Shown in pieces: positions 8,388 through 18,100 of a stretch of DNA of 64,000 nt (positions are counted from its first letter, which is position 1; each line of letters opens with the position of its first letter). The DNA lies in assembly GCA_020725805.1 (NCBI GenBank), contig DYEF01000072.1, positions 1 through 64,000 of the forward strand, given 5' to 3'. A program made the translations under genes and the position numbers. The notes beneath the pieces are model-generated. The model was not told the DNA's origin. It did not search any database and saw nothing but the letters and a program-made list of their open reading frames with translations. The stretch is from Bdellovibrio sp. Its GTDB lineage: Bacteria > Myxococcota > SpSt-1050.

Positions 8388-9917
8388 ATGAAGCGGTTTA
8401 TCTGGATATCCGTATTTGTTCTGAATCTTTCTATATCTTATTCTCAGGGGTTACCGTCTTATATTCTTGATGGCTCTAATGTAATCTGGTTTGTGCAGAT
8501 TACTGATACACACGTGGACTCTGATGCCCTGAAATATTACAAGGAATATCTACCATGGGTATTGAATGAAGCAGTGCCTCTTATAAATCCGTCGTTTGTT
8601 GTGGTAACCGGTGACCTGACTGATTCTACGAAACCGGCCATACCATATTATGGCTCGGGTCCTCACGAATATGAGTGGCTGAAATATAAGGAAATTTATA
8701 CGAATGCACTTATGACGCCGAGTTTCTACTATGACTGTCCGGGGAATCACGATGCATACGGAGACGGACAACTTGCATACTATCTCAAATATTCTATGCA
8801 GGGTTCATTTACGAACAGCACACAGGCATCTTGGTACATCGATAACGGAAAGGGGATATACCACTTCTTCTATGCCGCAACAACGGCAAATGACGGGAAG
8901 CAGTGGCCCTCGGACAATCAGGAGCTTACTGATGATGAACTGATTCAGATCGACAGATTTCTAAAAGAAAATCCGAACGCCTCGATGAGAATCGCCTTTG
9001 CACACCACGACTATGAAAAAGAGGATGTAAAGAACAAGGAGAGATTTCTTGTACTCCTCAAACAGTACGGTATTCCGTTTTTCGGGCACGGCCACGAGCA
9101 CGACATAGGATTCAGAAAGGGAGACGGGAATATAATCAAATTCAGACTTGACTCTCTGGGACAGTCAGAGGGGAATAATGTGGCAATATGGGCAATCGAT
9201 AATTACAATGTGACGATTAAGGTCTTTAAGGCTATGGCTGCCTTTCCGGCTGCAGTGATTACTGCACCGGCAGATGTGGTTTTGGACGACCCTAAGAACA
9301 AGGTTGAAAATCCGTATGTTCCGCCGGTATCAGTTTACTGCAAAAACGCTCCGGTGCGGGCACTGGTATTTTCGAAGGCAAATAATCCTGATGTAACATT
9401 CAGAATCGATAACGGCAAAGAGACCGCTATGACAAAGAGAAAGAAGAATCCTTATCAGTACAGAGGATATTTTGACGCAACTGCTCTTGGAACCGGTCTT
9501 CACACGATTACGGTTATTGTCAAGTCGGATATAACAAGGGAGACTAAAAACGAGTTTTATATCTCCGATATCCCCTGTGAATTAGGAGAAGAGGATAGTG
9601 ATGAGATAATTACCGAAGATGCCGGTTATGAACTGCCCAAGGATTCTGCTCGGGATGATATCAGTATGTCAGATGATTTTGGATTAGATGATTATACTGA
9701 GGAGAATACAGATATTGTGGTCTATGAAGATATATTTGATGACGTTGCTGACGGTCAGGATGATACAGAAATATATGACATTGCAGATACTAATGTCATA
9801 AAAGACGCAGGTTCAAAAGACATCTATTCAGCCGATATAATTATAAATAAACCAGACACCTCAGAAAAAGATTCTGACTCAGATTCCTCCGGCTGCAGCT
9901 GCAACTTTATTTACTGA
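8388..9917 (+). CDS. Secreted calcineurin-like metallophosphoesterase with Asp-rich tail and C-terminal Cys motif
   Basis: A Sec signal peptide without lipobox (to about residue 20) precedes a metallophosphoesterase domain with all family motifs in order: DTH at 40-42, GDLTD near 77, GNHD near 119, AHHD near 206 and GHGHEHD near 235. A small beta domain covers about 290-395. The tail from about residue 400 is almost wholly Asp/Glu/Ile-rich and ends SDSSGCSCNFIY. The amidase at 15135-18242 ends in the same DSSGC-x-C form. The tail looks like a spacer leading to a C-terminal anchor. The substrate is unknown. It stands alone, downstream of the repeat cluster and before an AT-rich patch. Confidence 0.8.
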   Translation: MKRFIWISVFVLNLSISYSQGLPSYILDGSNVIWFVQITDTHVDSDALKYYKEYLPWVLNEAVPLINPSFVVVTGDLTDSTKPAIPYYGSGPHEYEWLKYKEIYTNALMTPSFYYDCPGNHDAYGDGQLAYYLKYSMQGSFTNSTQASWYIDNGKGIYHFFYAATTANDGKQWPSDNQELTDDELIQIDRFLKENPNASMRIAFAHHDYEKEDVKNKERFLVLLKQYGIPFFGHGHEHDIGFRKGDGNIIKFRLDSLGQSEGNNVAIWAIDNYNVTIKVFKAMAAFPAAVITAPADVVLDDPKNKVENPYVPPVSVYCKNAPVRALVFSKANNPDVTFRIDNGKETAMTKRKKNPYQYRGYFDATALGTGLHTITVIVKSDITRETKNEFYISDIPCELGEEDSDEIITEDAGYELPKDSARDDISMSDDFGLDDYTEENTDIVVYEDIFDDVADGQDDTEIYDIADTNVIKDAGSKDIYSADIIINKPDTSEKDSDSDSSGCSCNFIY

Positions 9918-10037
9918 TTGGGTGGACTATTTTATTTTTAGAATCAAATTAAAATTTAGATAAGATTTAATACCGAAGAGCTGAAGTTTTGATAATAACG
10001 GTTTTAAGCTATTTTTAGAATTTTGGGGTATTTCTGA

Positions 10038-10097
10038 GACCTGACTTCTATTGATTTAAGTAAAGTAGCTGCTATAATCAGGGATAATATGAATAAG
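10038..10097. repeat. 60-bp direct repeat, copy 1 (partner at 11427-11486)
   Basis: The 60 bases from GACCTGACTTCTATTG to GAATAAG recur at 11427-11486 with three mismatches and no gaps. The two copies flank the unknown secreted-protein gene and its short upstream reading frame. Each copy holds a sigma70-like promoter. Confidence 0.85.
10051..10078 (+). promoter_or_regulatory. Sigma70-type promoter inside repeat copy 1
   Basis: TTGATT at 10051-10056, a 16-base spacer and a consensus TATAAT at 10073-10078. It would start transcription near 10085, just ahead of the short frame at 10089 and the gene at 10382. Confidence 0.55.
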
Positions 10098-10367
10098 ACA
10101 ATATATACATTTTCGGAGACGTATGAGAACAAGGTAACATTTACAGGTCTACCATTGAACAATAATGATTTTGGAGTAAAGATGGTATACCTTGATGTGA
10201 GAGGATTTAATTATTTTTACAATATGGCTCTTAATAATATTTGGCTGAAGATATTTCTCCCCAAAGAGGCAAAGAATCACCCATATCCATCTGGCTCACA
10301 GCCAAATACACCAAATTGGTATTATTACTGGCAAATTCCTATGTGCCTGACACTCGTATTCCCTTGA
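10089..10367 (+). CDS. Possible 92-residue protein or gene remnant, unrecognised
   Basis: An open frame starts at an ATG about 10 bases after the -10 box of repeat copy 1, without a clear ribosome binding site. The product has no signal peptide and is rich in Asn, Tyr and aromatic residues. Its last codons run through GTGCCTGACAC (10343-10353), the motif dispersed in other intergenic regions here. That suggests the 3' end is fused to repeat DNA and the frame may be a truncated remnant. It stops just before the RBS of the next gene. I do not recognise it. Confidence 0.3.
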   Translation: MNKTIYTFSETYENKVTFTGLPLNNNDFGVKMVYLDVRGFNYFYNMALNNIWLKIFLPKEAKNHPYPSGSQPNTPNWYYYWQIPMCLTLVFP

Positions 10368-10381
10368 TTAGGAGGTATAGT

Positions 10382-11233
10382 TTGAATAGAATGATTTTTA
10401 CTTTTTCTTTTTTAATCATCTTTACAATTAATGGTTATGGTAAATATTGGAGGACAGATTCTTGTGAGGTTGAGACGGCAAGCGAGATAAATGCAGAGAT
10501 AAGTGTGAATGTTGAATTGAAAGATGGTTGGTATGAATATACATACAATGTAAAAAATCTATCAACAAGTAAGTGGAAGATATCATTTTTATGGCTTCAT
10601 ACAAAAGATATTTACAATCGCTGTGATTTCACCAATTTAAGTTATTATTCAAGCCCAGATGAAGATTTGCCAATTGAACCTAAAAACGAAAATCTCCCCG
10701 ATATAAGCACTACAGGAACAAAGGAATCAAAAGATATAGGATCTTCAATCGGGTGGCTATTTAGAGATATTCTAAAACCCGGTTCAGATAAAGTTATTTT
10801 TGTAAAGACAAAGCTATTACCTACGATTAGTGATTATTATATTAGAGGACCTGCATATATAAGATGTGAATATGGAACAGCTGGGGGATTTTATGATGGA
10901 TATGACAATGAAACTCCCTATGGACCCGGCGTTGTTGGGAAGACACTTGTGCCCGGAAAGTTCTCTGATAACAAATTTGCTCATATAAAGAAGCTAAAAG
11001 AGGAGTTAGAGAAGGCAGTAAAGATAAAATGGATTAAAGACAAAAGCAGTTATGAGGCATTGATAAAGGTATTAGATGAATTTGAGAATCTGATAAAGAG
11101 TGGGATTGGAGCAAGAGAGAAGGCAGAGGGATTAGTGGAGAGGGTAAAGGTATTGAGGGATAAGGGATTGATAAAAGATGAGGTATATCAGATGATGAAA
11201 GTGCACTTTCTTTATCTCTCAAAGAATAAGTAA
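10382..11233 (+). CDS. Secreted protein of unknown function, TTG start
   Basis: AGGAGGT at 10370-10376 sits five bases before an in-frame TTG at 10382, so I place the start there although the open frame extends to 10241. The 283-residue product begins with a signal peptide (hydrophobic core FTFSFLIIFTING). An Ig-like beta region follows (ELKDGWYEYTYNVKNLS near residue 43). The last 80 residues are a charged, helical region rich in Lys/Glu that may form a coiled coil. The gene is more AT-rich than its neighbours and prefers ATA and AGA codons. Near-identical 60-bp promoter repeats flank it. Together these suggest recent gain. No family is recognised. Confidence 0.65.
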   Translation: MNRMIFTFSFLIIFTINGYGKYWRTDSCEVETASEINAEISVNVELKDGWYEYTYNVKNLSTSKWKISFLWLHTKDIYNRCDFTNLSYYSSPDEDLPIEPKNENLPDISTTGTKESKDIGSSIGWLFRDILKPGSDKVIFVKTKLLPTISDYYIRGPAYIRCEYGTAGGFYDGYDNETPYGPGVVGKTLVPGKFSDNKFAHIKKLKEELEKAVKIKWIKDKSSYEALIKVLDEFENLIKSGIGAREKAEGLVERVKVLRDKGLIKDEVYQMMKVHFLYLSKNK

Positions 11234-11573
11234 AATGCTATATGTCTTTCCCAAAATACTTTGAAAGTACTCTGTACTTAACGCCAGAGATACGTTGCAA
11301 ATTTAACAAGCTATGAGAACGAGTATTCATCCTCTGGTTGTAATTCACACCTGAAATTGTAGTCTCAAATCCATCTGAAAATGATAACATCGAAAATCCA
11401 CCAGTACAGCTACACAGAACAGCACAGACCTGACTTCTATTGATTTAAGTAAAGTAACTGCTATAATCAGGGAAAATATTAATAAGTGATTTTTACTGCT
11501 CACATTGTAGAGTGGAGAGGAATAATTAATAGCAAATATTGAAAGTCTCAAGTACCAGACAGTTTTACTGACT
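11234..11573. other. 340-base intergenic region, mostly featureless
   Basis: It lies between convergent genes. Apart from repeat copy 2 with its orphan promoter at 11427-11486, I see no ORF with an RBS, no tRNA and no convincing terminator. It is AT-rich. Confidence 0.5.
11427..11486. repeat. 60-bp direct repeat, copy 2, with orphan promoter
   Basis: Matches 10038-10097 at 57 of 60 positions. It includes TTGATT (11440-11445), a 16-base spacer and TATAAT (11462-11467) reading on the + strand. No + strand gene follows: the next gene is convergent, so the promoter is orphaned or drives antisense or non-coding RNA into the 3' end of the lipase lipoprotein gene. Confidence 0.8.
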
Positions 11574-13529
11574 TCAGTATATTTCCTTTATGTCAACTTT
11601 TATTTTTGCTCTGATATAATCGTTTTCAATACTAAATGTATAATCCCGTAGCTCTACATAATTTTCGAATGAAATCAGTTCCTGATGTATATCAAATGAC
11701 CACTCCTTTATACCAAACCTCGGATAATAATCTACCTCCAGGAGCTTGAGCTTCAAATATAGTTTATCCATCTCATTGAAAACGGGACCATCAAATAATG
11801 TTATACCTGTTGTCTTTGTCTCGTCCTGATTCATAGTAAAGAGATCTGAACTTCTGTGCTCGACCGTTGCTATATGAACAGGCGCATCAATTTTGTACTG
11901 GTTTTTGATATACGGATTATATCTGACCTCTACCTGAGCAGATATCTCTGCCGGAGGAGAGCCGTGCTCACCGTCGAGCGGTTTGTGATTCTCCCTGTCC
12001 TTTTTCAGATACACTTCATCAAGAGTAACTATTACCTTCCTATTATGAAAGAGTGCAGCCGTTGCAAGAATGCCTGCCCCATCGGTCTCAGGAAGTGTCA
12101 TATGGTCAACATAATTATAGGAGTGTGAGGCGGTAATCTTTTCATCCTCCTTTGTAAAGAATGCACCCGAATCCTTCTGGTTATGGAAATATTCGTCGAG
12201 TGTATACATAATTCCGTCATTCGGTTCATCACCGGGATTGTTCAGGTCCAGAAGTGCAATATTTAATGCCTCCTTGATCTTCGGGTCCGTTGCCGCATAG
12301 TGATTGATGTATATCCCCGACAGAAGCGGTGAATTCCCTTCGTATAATTTGTGGTCCCATACTGCTGCATAATCCATAACAAAATCAGGATGCATAACGA
12401 CAAAATCGGACAATTCCAGACCAATCAGTTTTGCAGTATCCTGTACCTTGGGGTTGTCATACAATCTCGCAAGTCTCGCCCCGGCAATCACTCCCGCACT
12501 TGTAAACCATTTCACTATTCTGTTGTCTGTTGCAAGATTCTCAATGTCGTTCTCAATCATATATCTTGAGATGAGACACCCCATCGAGTGACAGGCAAGA
12601 TTTACATTTGTTGCTCCGGTCTGATTTAGCTTATACTTGATGAATTTTGCAACAATTAAGGCATATCTGTGAAGAGCTGTTTCTTTGTCGTACGGGTATT
12701 TTTCAATCTCGTCGATATCGCTCTGGGTCAGGTAATCAGCGGGGACTGCACCATAGTATTCAACGCTCGTCAGCTGAACAGGTGATACTTTCCCTTCCTG
12801 AGTATCACTGCAGGGTCTGTTTATTCCGAAAAACTGTAATTTTTCTTCTATGCCGGAACATCCCCGGTCTTTACCGTATACCATTGTTTTAATGTCTTCA
12901 GGTTTTTTATTATAAAATCCGTGGACCCATACCGTTATTGTATTCTCTCCATCATATCTTTTTGAGTTCTTGAATTCATACGGCTTACGGCAGTCGGCAG
13001 GACACTTTTTATCATCCTCGCATATAGAGCAGTAGCCATCTGCGCATTCACTCCATCTGTCAGGGTCGAGAGTCGGTGCCACGCACTGGTTCAGGACACA
13101 AAGCCCGCCGGGACAGGTCTCGGGCTTTTTCGGGTCGCAGCTGTAATCGAACTGTGTAGTCTCTTTACAGGATATATCCGTTATCGCATCGTCTGAGAAA
13201 AAAATATCTCCCGCTCCTGTATCCCGTATCTCTTCTGATGTATCGGCAGATATATCCGGTAATTCCACAAAGTCTATTGATATATCTCTTATCTCGTAAA
13301 CGTCGCTCTCATTACTGATATCTTCGTAATCTGAATCAGAGATTGTGTCCTCTGCTATGTCTGTAATATCCGTTGTATCCTTTATAATTATGTCCTGAAT
13401 ACTGCTGTCCGGAATAATACTTGTATCAAATACCGGAATGTCCGGGGTCTGCTCCTGCGTATTCTCGCTGCAGTTTATAGATAAAAAGATGAAAAAGAGA
13501 GAAGACAGAATTATCCTTAGATTTTTCAT
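11574..13529 (-). CDS. Lipoprotein with Cys-rich module and lipase-like alpha/beta hydrolase
   Basis: The lipobox SINC gives a lipidated Cys near residue 20. A long Asp/Ile/Ser/Thr-rich linker runs to about residue 125, then a Cys-rich module (CDPKKPETCPGGLCVLNQC and a second cluster). The hydrolase domain has an oxyanion-type segment TVWVHGFYN near 205 and a nucleophile elbow NLACHSMGC near 310, where the usual GHSMG has Cys for the first Gly. This is typical of PGAP1-like or triacylglycerol lipases. A beta-sandwich-like C-terminal region follows. It lies 67 nt after exbD on the same strand and may be read through from the envelope operon. Likely a surface-attached lipid or ester hydrolase; substrate unknown. 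Confidence 0.75.
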   Translation of the reverse strand: MKNLRIILSSLFFIFLSINCSENTQEQTPDIPVFDTSIIPDSSIQDIIIKDTTDITDIAEDTISDSDYEDISNESDVYEIRDISIDFVELPDISADTSEEIRDTGAGDIFFSDDAITDISCKETTQFDYSCDPKKPETCPGGLCVLNQCVAPTLDPDRWSECADGYCSICEDDKKCPADCRKPYEFKNSKRYDGENTITVWVHGFYNKKPEDIKTMVYGKDRGCSGIEEKLQFFGINRPCSDTQEGKVSPVQLTSVEYYGAVPADYLTQSDIDEIEKYPYDKETALHRYALIVAKFIKYKLNQTGATNVNLACHSMGCLISRYMIENDIENLATDNRIVKWFTSAGVIAGARLARLYDNPKVQDTAKLIGLELSDFVVMHPDFVMDYAAVWDHKLYEGNSPLLSGIYINHYAATDPKIKEALNIALLDLNNPGDEPNDGIMYTLDEYFHNQKDSGAFFTKEDEKITASHSYNYVDHMTLPETDGAGILATAALFHNRKVIVTLDEVYLKKDRENHKPLDGEHGSPPAEISAQVEVRYNPYIKNQYKIDAPVHIATVEHRSSDLFTMNQDETKTTGITLFDGPVFNEMDKLYLKLKLLEVDYYPRFGIKEWSFDIHQELISFENYVELRDYTFSIENDYIRAKIKVDIKEIY

Positions 13530-13596
13530 AATTTCACCTCGTTGTAATATATTATAAGATATCAGTGTTGTTAATTCAAATGCAAAATGCCTTGCG

Positions 13597-14022
13597 CTAT
13601 TTCTCCTGCGTGGCGATACCGATTTTCATAATCCCTGCCTGTCTAGCCATATCCATAAGCTCGACAACCTTGCCGTGCTGGGCGACTCTGTCCGCCTGAA
13701 TTACGAGCATCAGGTCAGCAGATTTCTTTGACTCATTCTTAAAGTATTCGAGCAGTTCATCGGATGAATATTTTTTATTCGAGATGCTGAATATCCCGTT
13801 TTTGTCGACCGAGACATTGATGGATTTCTTCTCCTGAGGAATCTCCCTCGCGGAAGCCTTAGGGAGGTCTACGTCGAATCCCGAATTGCTCTTAAGGGAC
13901 GGGGCAAAGGAGGCAGAGAGGGTATAAAAGATTATCAGCATAAAGGCCACATCCACGAGGTTGGTTACATCGATTCTCGTCTCGTCCCTGAACTTTGAAT
14001 TCCTGCCTGACCTGAAATTCAT
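13597..14022 (-). CDS. exbD: ExbD/TolR-family proton-channel subunit
   Basis: The 141-residue protein has the ExbD layout: a short basic cytoplasmic start, one TM helix (VTNLVDVAFMLIIFYTLSA) containing the conserved membrane Asp, and a periplasmic domain. The segment near the end (LMLVIQADRVAQHGKVVELMD) matches the peptidoglycan/partner-binding fold of ExbD/TolR. The start is 3 nt after exbB. With ExbB it forms the inner-membrane motor that feeds proton-motive force to TonB or TolA. No separate tonB or tolA is visible in the window, but the divergent receptor gene encodes a TonB-like domain. Confidence 0.9.
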   Translation of the reverse strand: MNFRSGRNSKFRDETRIDVTNLVDVAFMLIIFYTLSASFAPSLKSNSGFDVDLPKASAREIPQEKKSINVSVDKNGIFSISNKKYSSDELLEYFKNESKKSADLMLVIQADRVAQHGKVVELMDMARQAGIMKIGIATQEK

Positions 14023-14025
14023 TGC

Positions 14026-14643
14026 TCAACTCCTTTTGCGGGAAATAATACTTTCCTTCAGTCTCTCCGATTCCTGTTCGAGTCTCAACGTCTTTCTGTC
14101 GACCCGTGATATCAGATACCTGTATCCTACGTATGATGGAACCGCAACGATGAGACCGGCCGCCGTTGTAATGAGTGCCTCCCAGATACCTGCTGCCACA
14201 AATCTGTGGTCTCCGATACCCCTTATGGCAACCTGATGAAACATCCTTATCATTCCGGTTACGGTCCCCAGAAGTCCCAGAAGCGGGGATATCGTGGCAA
14301 CGAGACCAAGAATCGATATATTCTTCTCCAGTTCGGCAATCTCGTTCTTACCCTGATTCTCAATATACTTTTCGAGGTTGGGATTATCTATGTGAGTCAG
14401 TGCGGCAACAGCTATATTGGCTATGGAACTTTTATTCTCCCTGCTCATTGCCAGTGCCTCTTCTGTCTTATTCTCGTTTATCAGATTGAGGAGCTGATTG
14501 TAGAACTCTTCCGGCAGAACGTATTTATTTCTGGTTGACCAGAGCCTTTCCAGAAAAATTGCGAGTGAAAGGACCGAACATATCAGTATTGCAACGGTTA
14601 CCCACCCGCCCTTTTCGTACATAAATATCAGTGATTCAAACAT
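14026..14643 (-). CDS. exbB: ExbB/TolQ/MotA-family proton-channel protein
   Basis: It has a TM helix near the N-terminus (GGWVTVAILICSVLSLAIFLERL) and two later TM helices around ISILGLVATISPLLGLLGTVTGMI and WEALITTAAGLIVAVPSYVGY, the conserved core of the MotA/TolQ/ExbB family. The length of 205 residues is usual for ExbB. It is immediately followed by exbD and preceded by a thioredoxin-like gene 12 nt away. ExbB and TolQ cannot be told apart firmly from sequence; the adjacent TonB-dependent receptor favours ExbB. Confidence 0.9.
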   Translation of the reverse strand: MFESLIFMYEKGGWVTVAILICSVLSLAIFLERLWSTRNKYVLPEEFYNQLLNLINENKTEEALAMSRENKSSIANIAVAALTHIDNPNLEKYIENQGKNEIAELEKNISILGLVATISPLLGLLGTVTGMIRMFHQVAIRGIGDHRFVAAGIWEALITTAAGLIVAVPSYVGYRYLISRVDRKTLRLEQESERLKESIISRKRS

Positions 14644-14655
14644 AAATCCTCCGTT

Positions 14656-15138
14656 TTATCTGATCTGATTGATAATATCTTTGCTGATATTTCCGGTATG
14701 AATGAAGAACCTCTTTTCTCTTTTGTTTATCAGAACCGATGTAGGGATGGTCGTAATTTTCCCGAGCGGCCAGTCCCCGTTGATTATGTCGTTACCTGCA
14801 ACCATTACCGGAAAATCAATCCCGTTGTATTCGACGAATGGTTTCAGTGTAGTCTCTTTGTTGTAGTCCATTCCGACTCCTAAAATGATGATTCTCTTTT
14901 CCGAAAGAAGATTCCTGTTCTCCAAAAAGAAGTTTATGTCGGATATGCAGGTCAAACAGTATGAACTGAAAAAATAGATTATGTATATCTCTGCGTCGAA
15001 TTCCGATACTGTGGAGTATCCTCCGCCGAGCCTCTGGAACCTGTAGGAGAGGATATCTTCTTTCAGCGGTTTCCCCCCCTTGACCATAAAACAGGAGAGA
15101 GAGAGTATCAGAAATGCAGAAATAAGGAATCTGTTCAT
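14656..15138 (-). CDS. Exported thioredoxin-like (TlpA/AhpC-type) protein
   Basis: I place the start at the ATG that overlaps the previous stop as ATGA (15135-15138), giving 160 residues beginning MNRFLISAFLILSLSC, a signal peptide and possible weak lipobox. The fold elements are IYIIYFFSSYCLTCISDIN with a CLTC active site, and a TlpA-like PTSVLINKREKRFFIHTGNI near the C-terminus with the cis-Pro equivalent before Thr-Ser. Such proteins reduce or exchange disulphides in the periplasm. The neighbouring amidase and lipase are Cys-rich, so it may serve their folding; that is inference. Confidence 0.75.
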   Translation of the reverse strand: MNRFLISAFLILSLSCFMVKGGKPLKEDILSYRFQRLGGGYSTVSEFDAEIYIIYFFSSYCLTCISDINFFLENRNLLSEKRIIILGVGMDYNKETTLKPFVEYNGIDFPVMVAGNDIINGDWPLGKITTIPTSVLINKREKRFFIHTGNISKDIINQIR

Positions 15139-18100
15139 CTCAGAACCGAGCACCCGCATCCTGATGAGTCTGATTCCACGACAACTCCGCTGTCCTCTGG
15201 CTGTCCTGCAACGCATATCCCCTTTATGCAGACAGTCCCTGTGCCGCAGACCGAACCGATATACCATTCATTTCTCACACAGACCCTTACATTATTTCCG
15301 TCACAGACACGTTCGCCGTTCTCGCATATCTTCGTGCCGGTATCCTTTGTCTTTGCATCTTCGCCTGCATCGGCAACTCCGGTATCCTGAATAATATCTT
15401 CTGCAATTACATCATCGCTCTTTGCATCGCCCTCTTGTGTATCATCGGTCCCTGCATCAGCATCAGGATTTATAACACATTTGCCGTCTTTGCATATTTT
15501 ATCTGCATCGCAGCTCTTTGTCTCGGAGAAAGTACCAGATATGGAGCACTGTTTGTATCTTTTACTGTCGAGGCATACGCTCTCTGACGGGTTACAGCAG
15601 GTGTATTCGATTTCACGGTCGGATTTTGGAATATCCCCTGCAAGAAAGCCCGCAATCCTTTTCATTACTTCATTTCTGGTGTTTTCAAGGTAGATGGATT
15701 CGAACGGGAAACCGAAGTAAATGATTTTGTATTCTTTTGTATATAGAACTGCCGCTGTTCCCTTGTTCTGGTCGTAGAGCAGTTCGGATTTGGAGTTGTT
15801 GGCAGTATTTATGACATCAGCATATTTTACGGGATATGTACCTTTCGTCCCGTCGTCGAAGAGGATTTCATTTATACCGGTAAATATGCTCTCCTGAACC
15901 GGTACTACCTTATATACCCCTGATGAATCCGCGGAAAATGACGCCCTCAGCCAGTCATTGAAGAACTTCTTGTCCTCTGTATCTCCCCGGTAGTCAAGGT
16001 CCCACGCTATCTCAGAGCCGCTTACAAAGAGTGAGCCTCCTTTTGAGAGGAATTCGGTTATCTTTGTCTGCTCGGGGCGGCTGAATGTCTCGTCCTTTGT
16101 GGATTCGAGTCCGCATATCCAGTCTATCATTGCATAATGGTTTGTATCTACATCCTTTACGAAGGCCTCGTTTGTGGCACTCTCGAAGAAGTATCCGTTG
16201 TTATATAATGCCTTTGCATGAGGAATAATCCAGTTCCCCCTGTTCATCTCGATCTGTACCGAGGCATCGAGTCTGTCGAAGGCGTTTACAATAAGTATCG
16301 GCTTCCACCCCCTGATATCCTGAATCGTGACGGCGAGAATCTGGGAATCGAGTGATTCACCTCCGTCATTTATGGCAGTTACTTTTACGAAAACGAGACC
16401 CGGAGAGAGACAGCTCTTTTCAAACGAATTTGTGGATACGGAGGTCCCGTTGTCGAATCCGTAACCATCCTTTGACAGGTAGACCCTGTATCCGGTTGCC
16501 CCGTCGACGGATTCCCAGCTGACCCTGAGAACCCCGACAACAGGTGATTCCGCATATATACTCTGAGGCGGCTCCGGAAGAAACGGCTTTGTACCGTTTA
16601 CGAACTTTGCAATGGCCCTGTAGACGGCTCTTCCCATAAGTTTCTTGAATTTTGTATCGTGCAAGTATTCGTTGTCCTTAACGTTCGTAATGCCGTCGTG
16701 AAATGCGAGTTCGGTCAGGGCAGAGGGCATCGTCGTGCACTCCCTGAGTTCTCCGAAATTTGCAGATTTTACACCCCTGTCGGTCCAGTTAGGGTCATAT
16801 TCCTTTCTTATATCAGTCATAATCTGTGTCTGGATGAGAGAGGCGAGCTCATTGGAACCGGGATAAATCTGGCCGTTGTAATAATATGTCTCGGTCCCCG
16901 TTGAGGTATTGTTGAAGGCATTTGTATGAACCGAGACATAGAGGTCTCCCTTTGCCCAGTCCGCATATTTTGGTCTGGAAACCACATCGTCGTTGTTGTC
17001 AGTGGTCAGTGCATCATATACGGAGGAGGGTGCACCTGCAAATTGTGCAAAATACCTTGCCGCCTCCTGCCACCGTGGTTTTCCGCTCGTATTACCTCCC
17101 CTTGCAATACTTCCCATTCCTCCGCCGAGCCTTATGGCATCTGCAATTATGTAATTGCCGTCTTTGGCAGAGAGGTTACTGATTTTCATAACAGCCTTTT
17201 CGGTAAAGTAAAACGAAGGGAGATAGAACCAGGTCGGTGTGCCTGTCTTCTGGTTGATGATAAATGTCGTTTCTCCGCCGGAGTGATATACTGCCAGAGG
17301 AGTATCTTCCGCACGGTTACTACCCGGGACCCACCATAGCGAGACCCGAAAAAAACTATCCGAAGGGAGATTGATTGTGTATTCAGCTATCGAGGAAGCA
17401 GATTGTGTGCTTGTCTCGGCGACCCTGTAATTGTCGGTATACCCGCCGGGGGAGTTACCGTCTGTGAAATTACCCGTCTCCTTGTAACCCTGAGGTGATG
17501 AATTGTCCATAATGTATTCTTCGGTGCTGAAATCCCTCTCTCTTACCGAAATGACGTGTGCACCGGCCCTCTCGAGATACGGGATAAGCCAGTTGTTGCA
17601 TATATCTGCCGTGAGCAGGTCCTCTATCAGTCCGTTGATATTATCCCTTTGTGTAATCCAGCCCAGATTATCGTTGTAATAGTAGCCGTGTCCCGGAGAG
17701 ATTACAATCCGTTTGCCGGACAATGTCCCGTTTGGTGCGTCCTTTGAGTTGAGTTTTATAATATTGCATCCGTCTGAATCCTTGATTTTGACCTTTCTTT
17801 CTGTCCTGACTGCCTCGTCGATGGTTATAATCCTGCCTTCGTAGTAAAATCTCAGGTCGTATTTTTCTATCCCTTTCAGATGGTCCGAGAGTGTATGTAT
17901 TATCTGTTTCTGCATCTCATCATACTGAACTACTTCGGAGAAATGCGGGAGTTTATTGGTCTTTAGAACCACTGTTATTGTGTTGCCTTCCGTCTTTATG
18001 CTGTAAACGGTGGCATCATCCGGCAGATATGTCTTTACTTCCTTTACCTCTTTTGCAGAAGTGAGCAGAAGATTCAGGATTTTTTCTGCCCTCTTACTGA

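Noticed and set aside
15139-15267. N-terminal extension of the thioredoxin-like protein
   Set aside because: These 43 codons lie inside the amidase gene and are Arg/Cys-rich; the ATGA overlap start gives a proper signal peptide.
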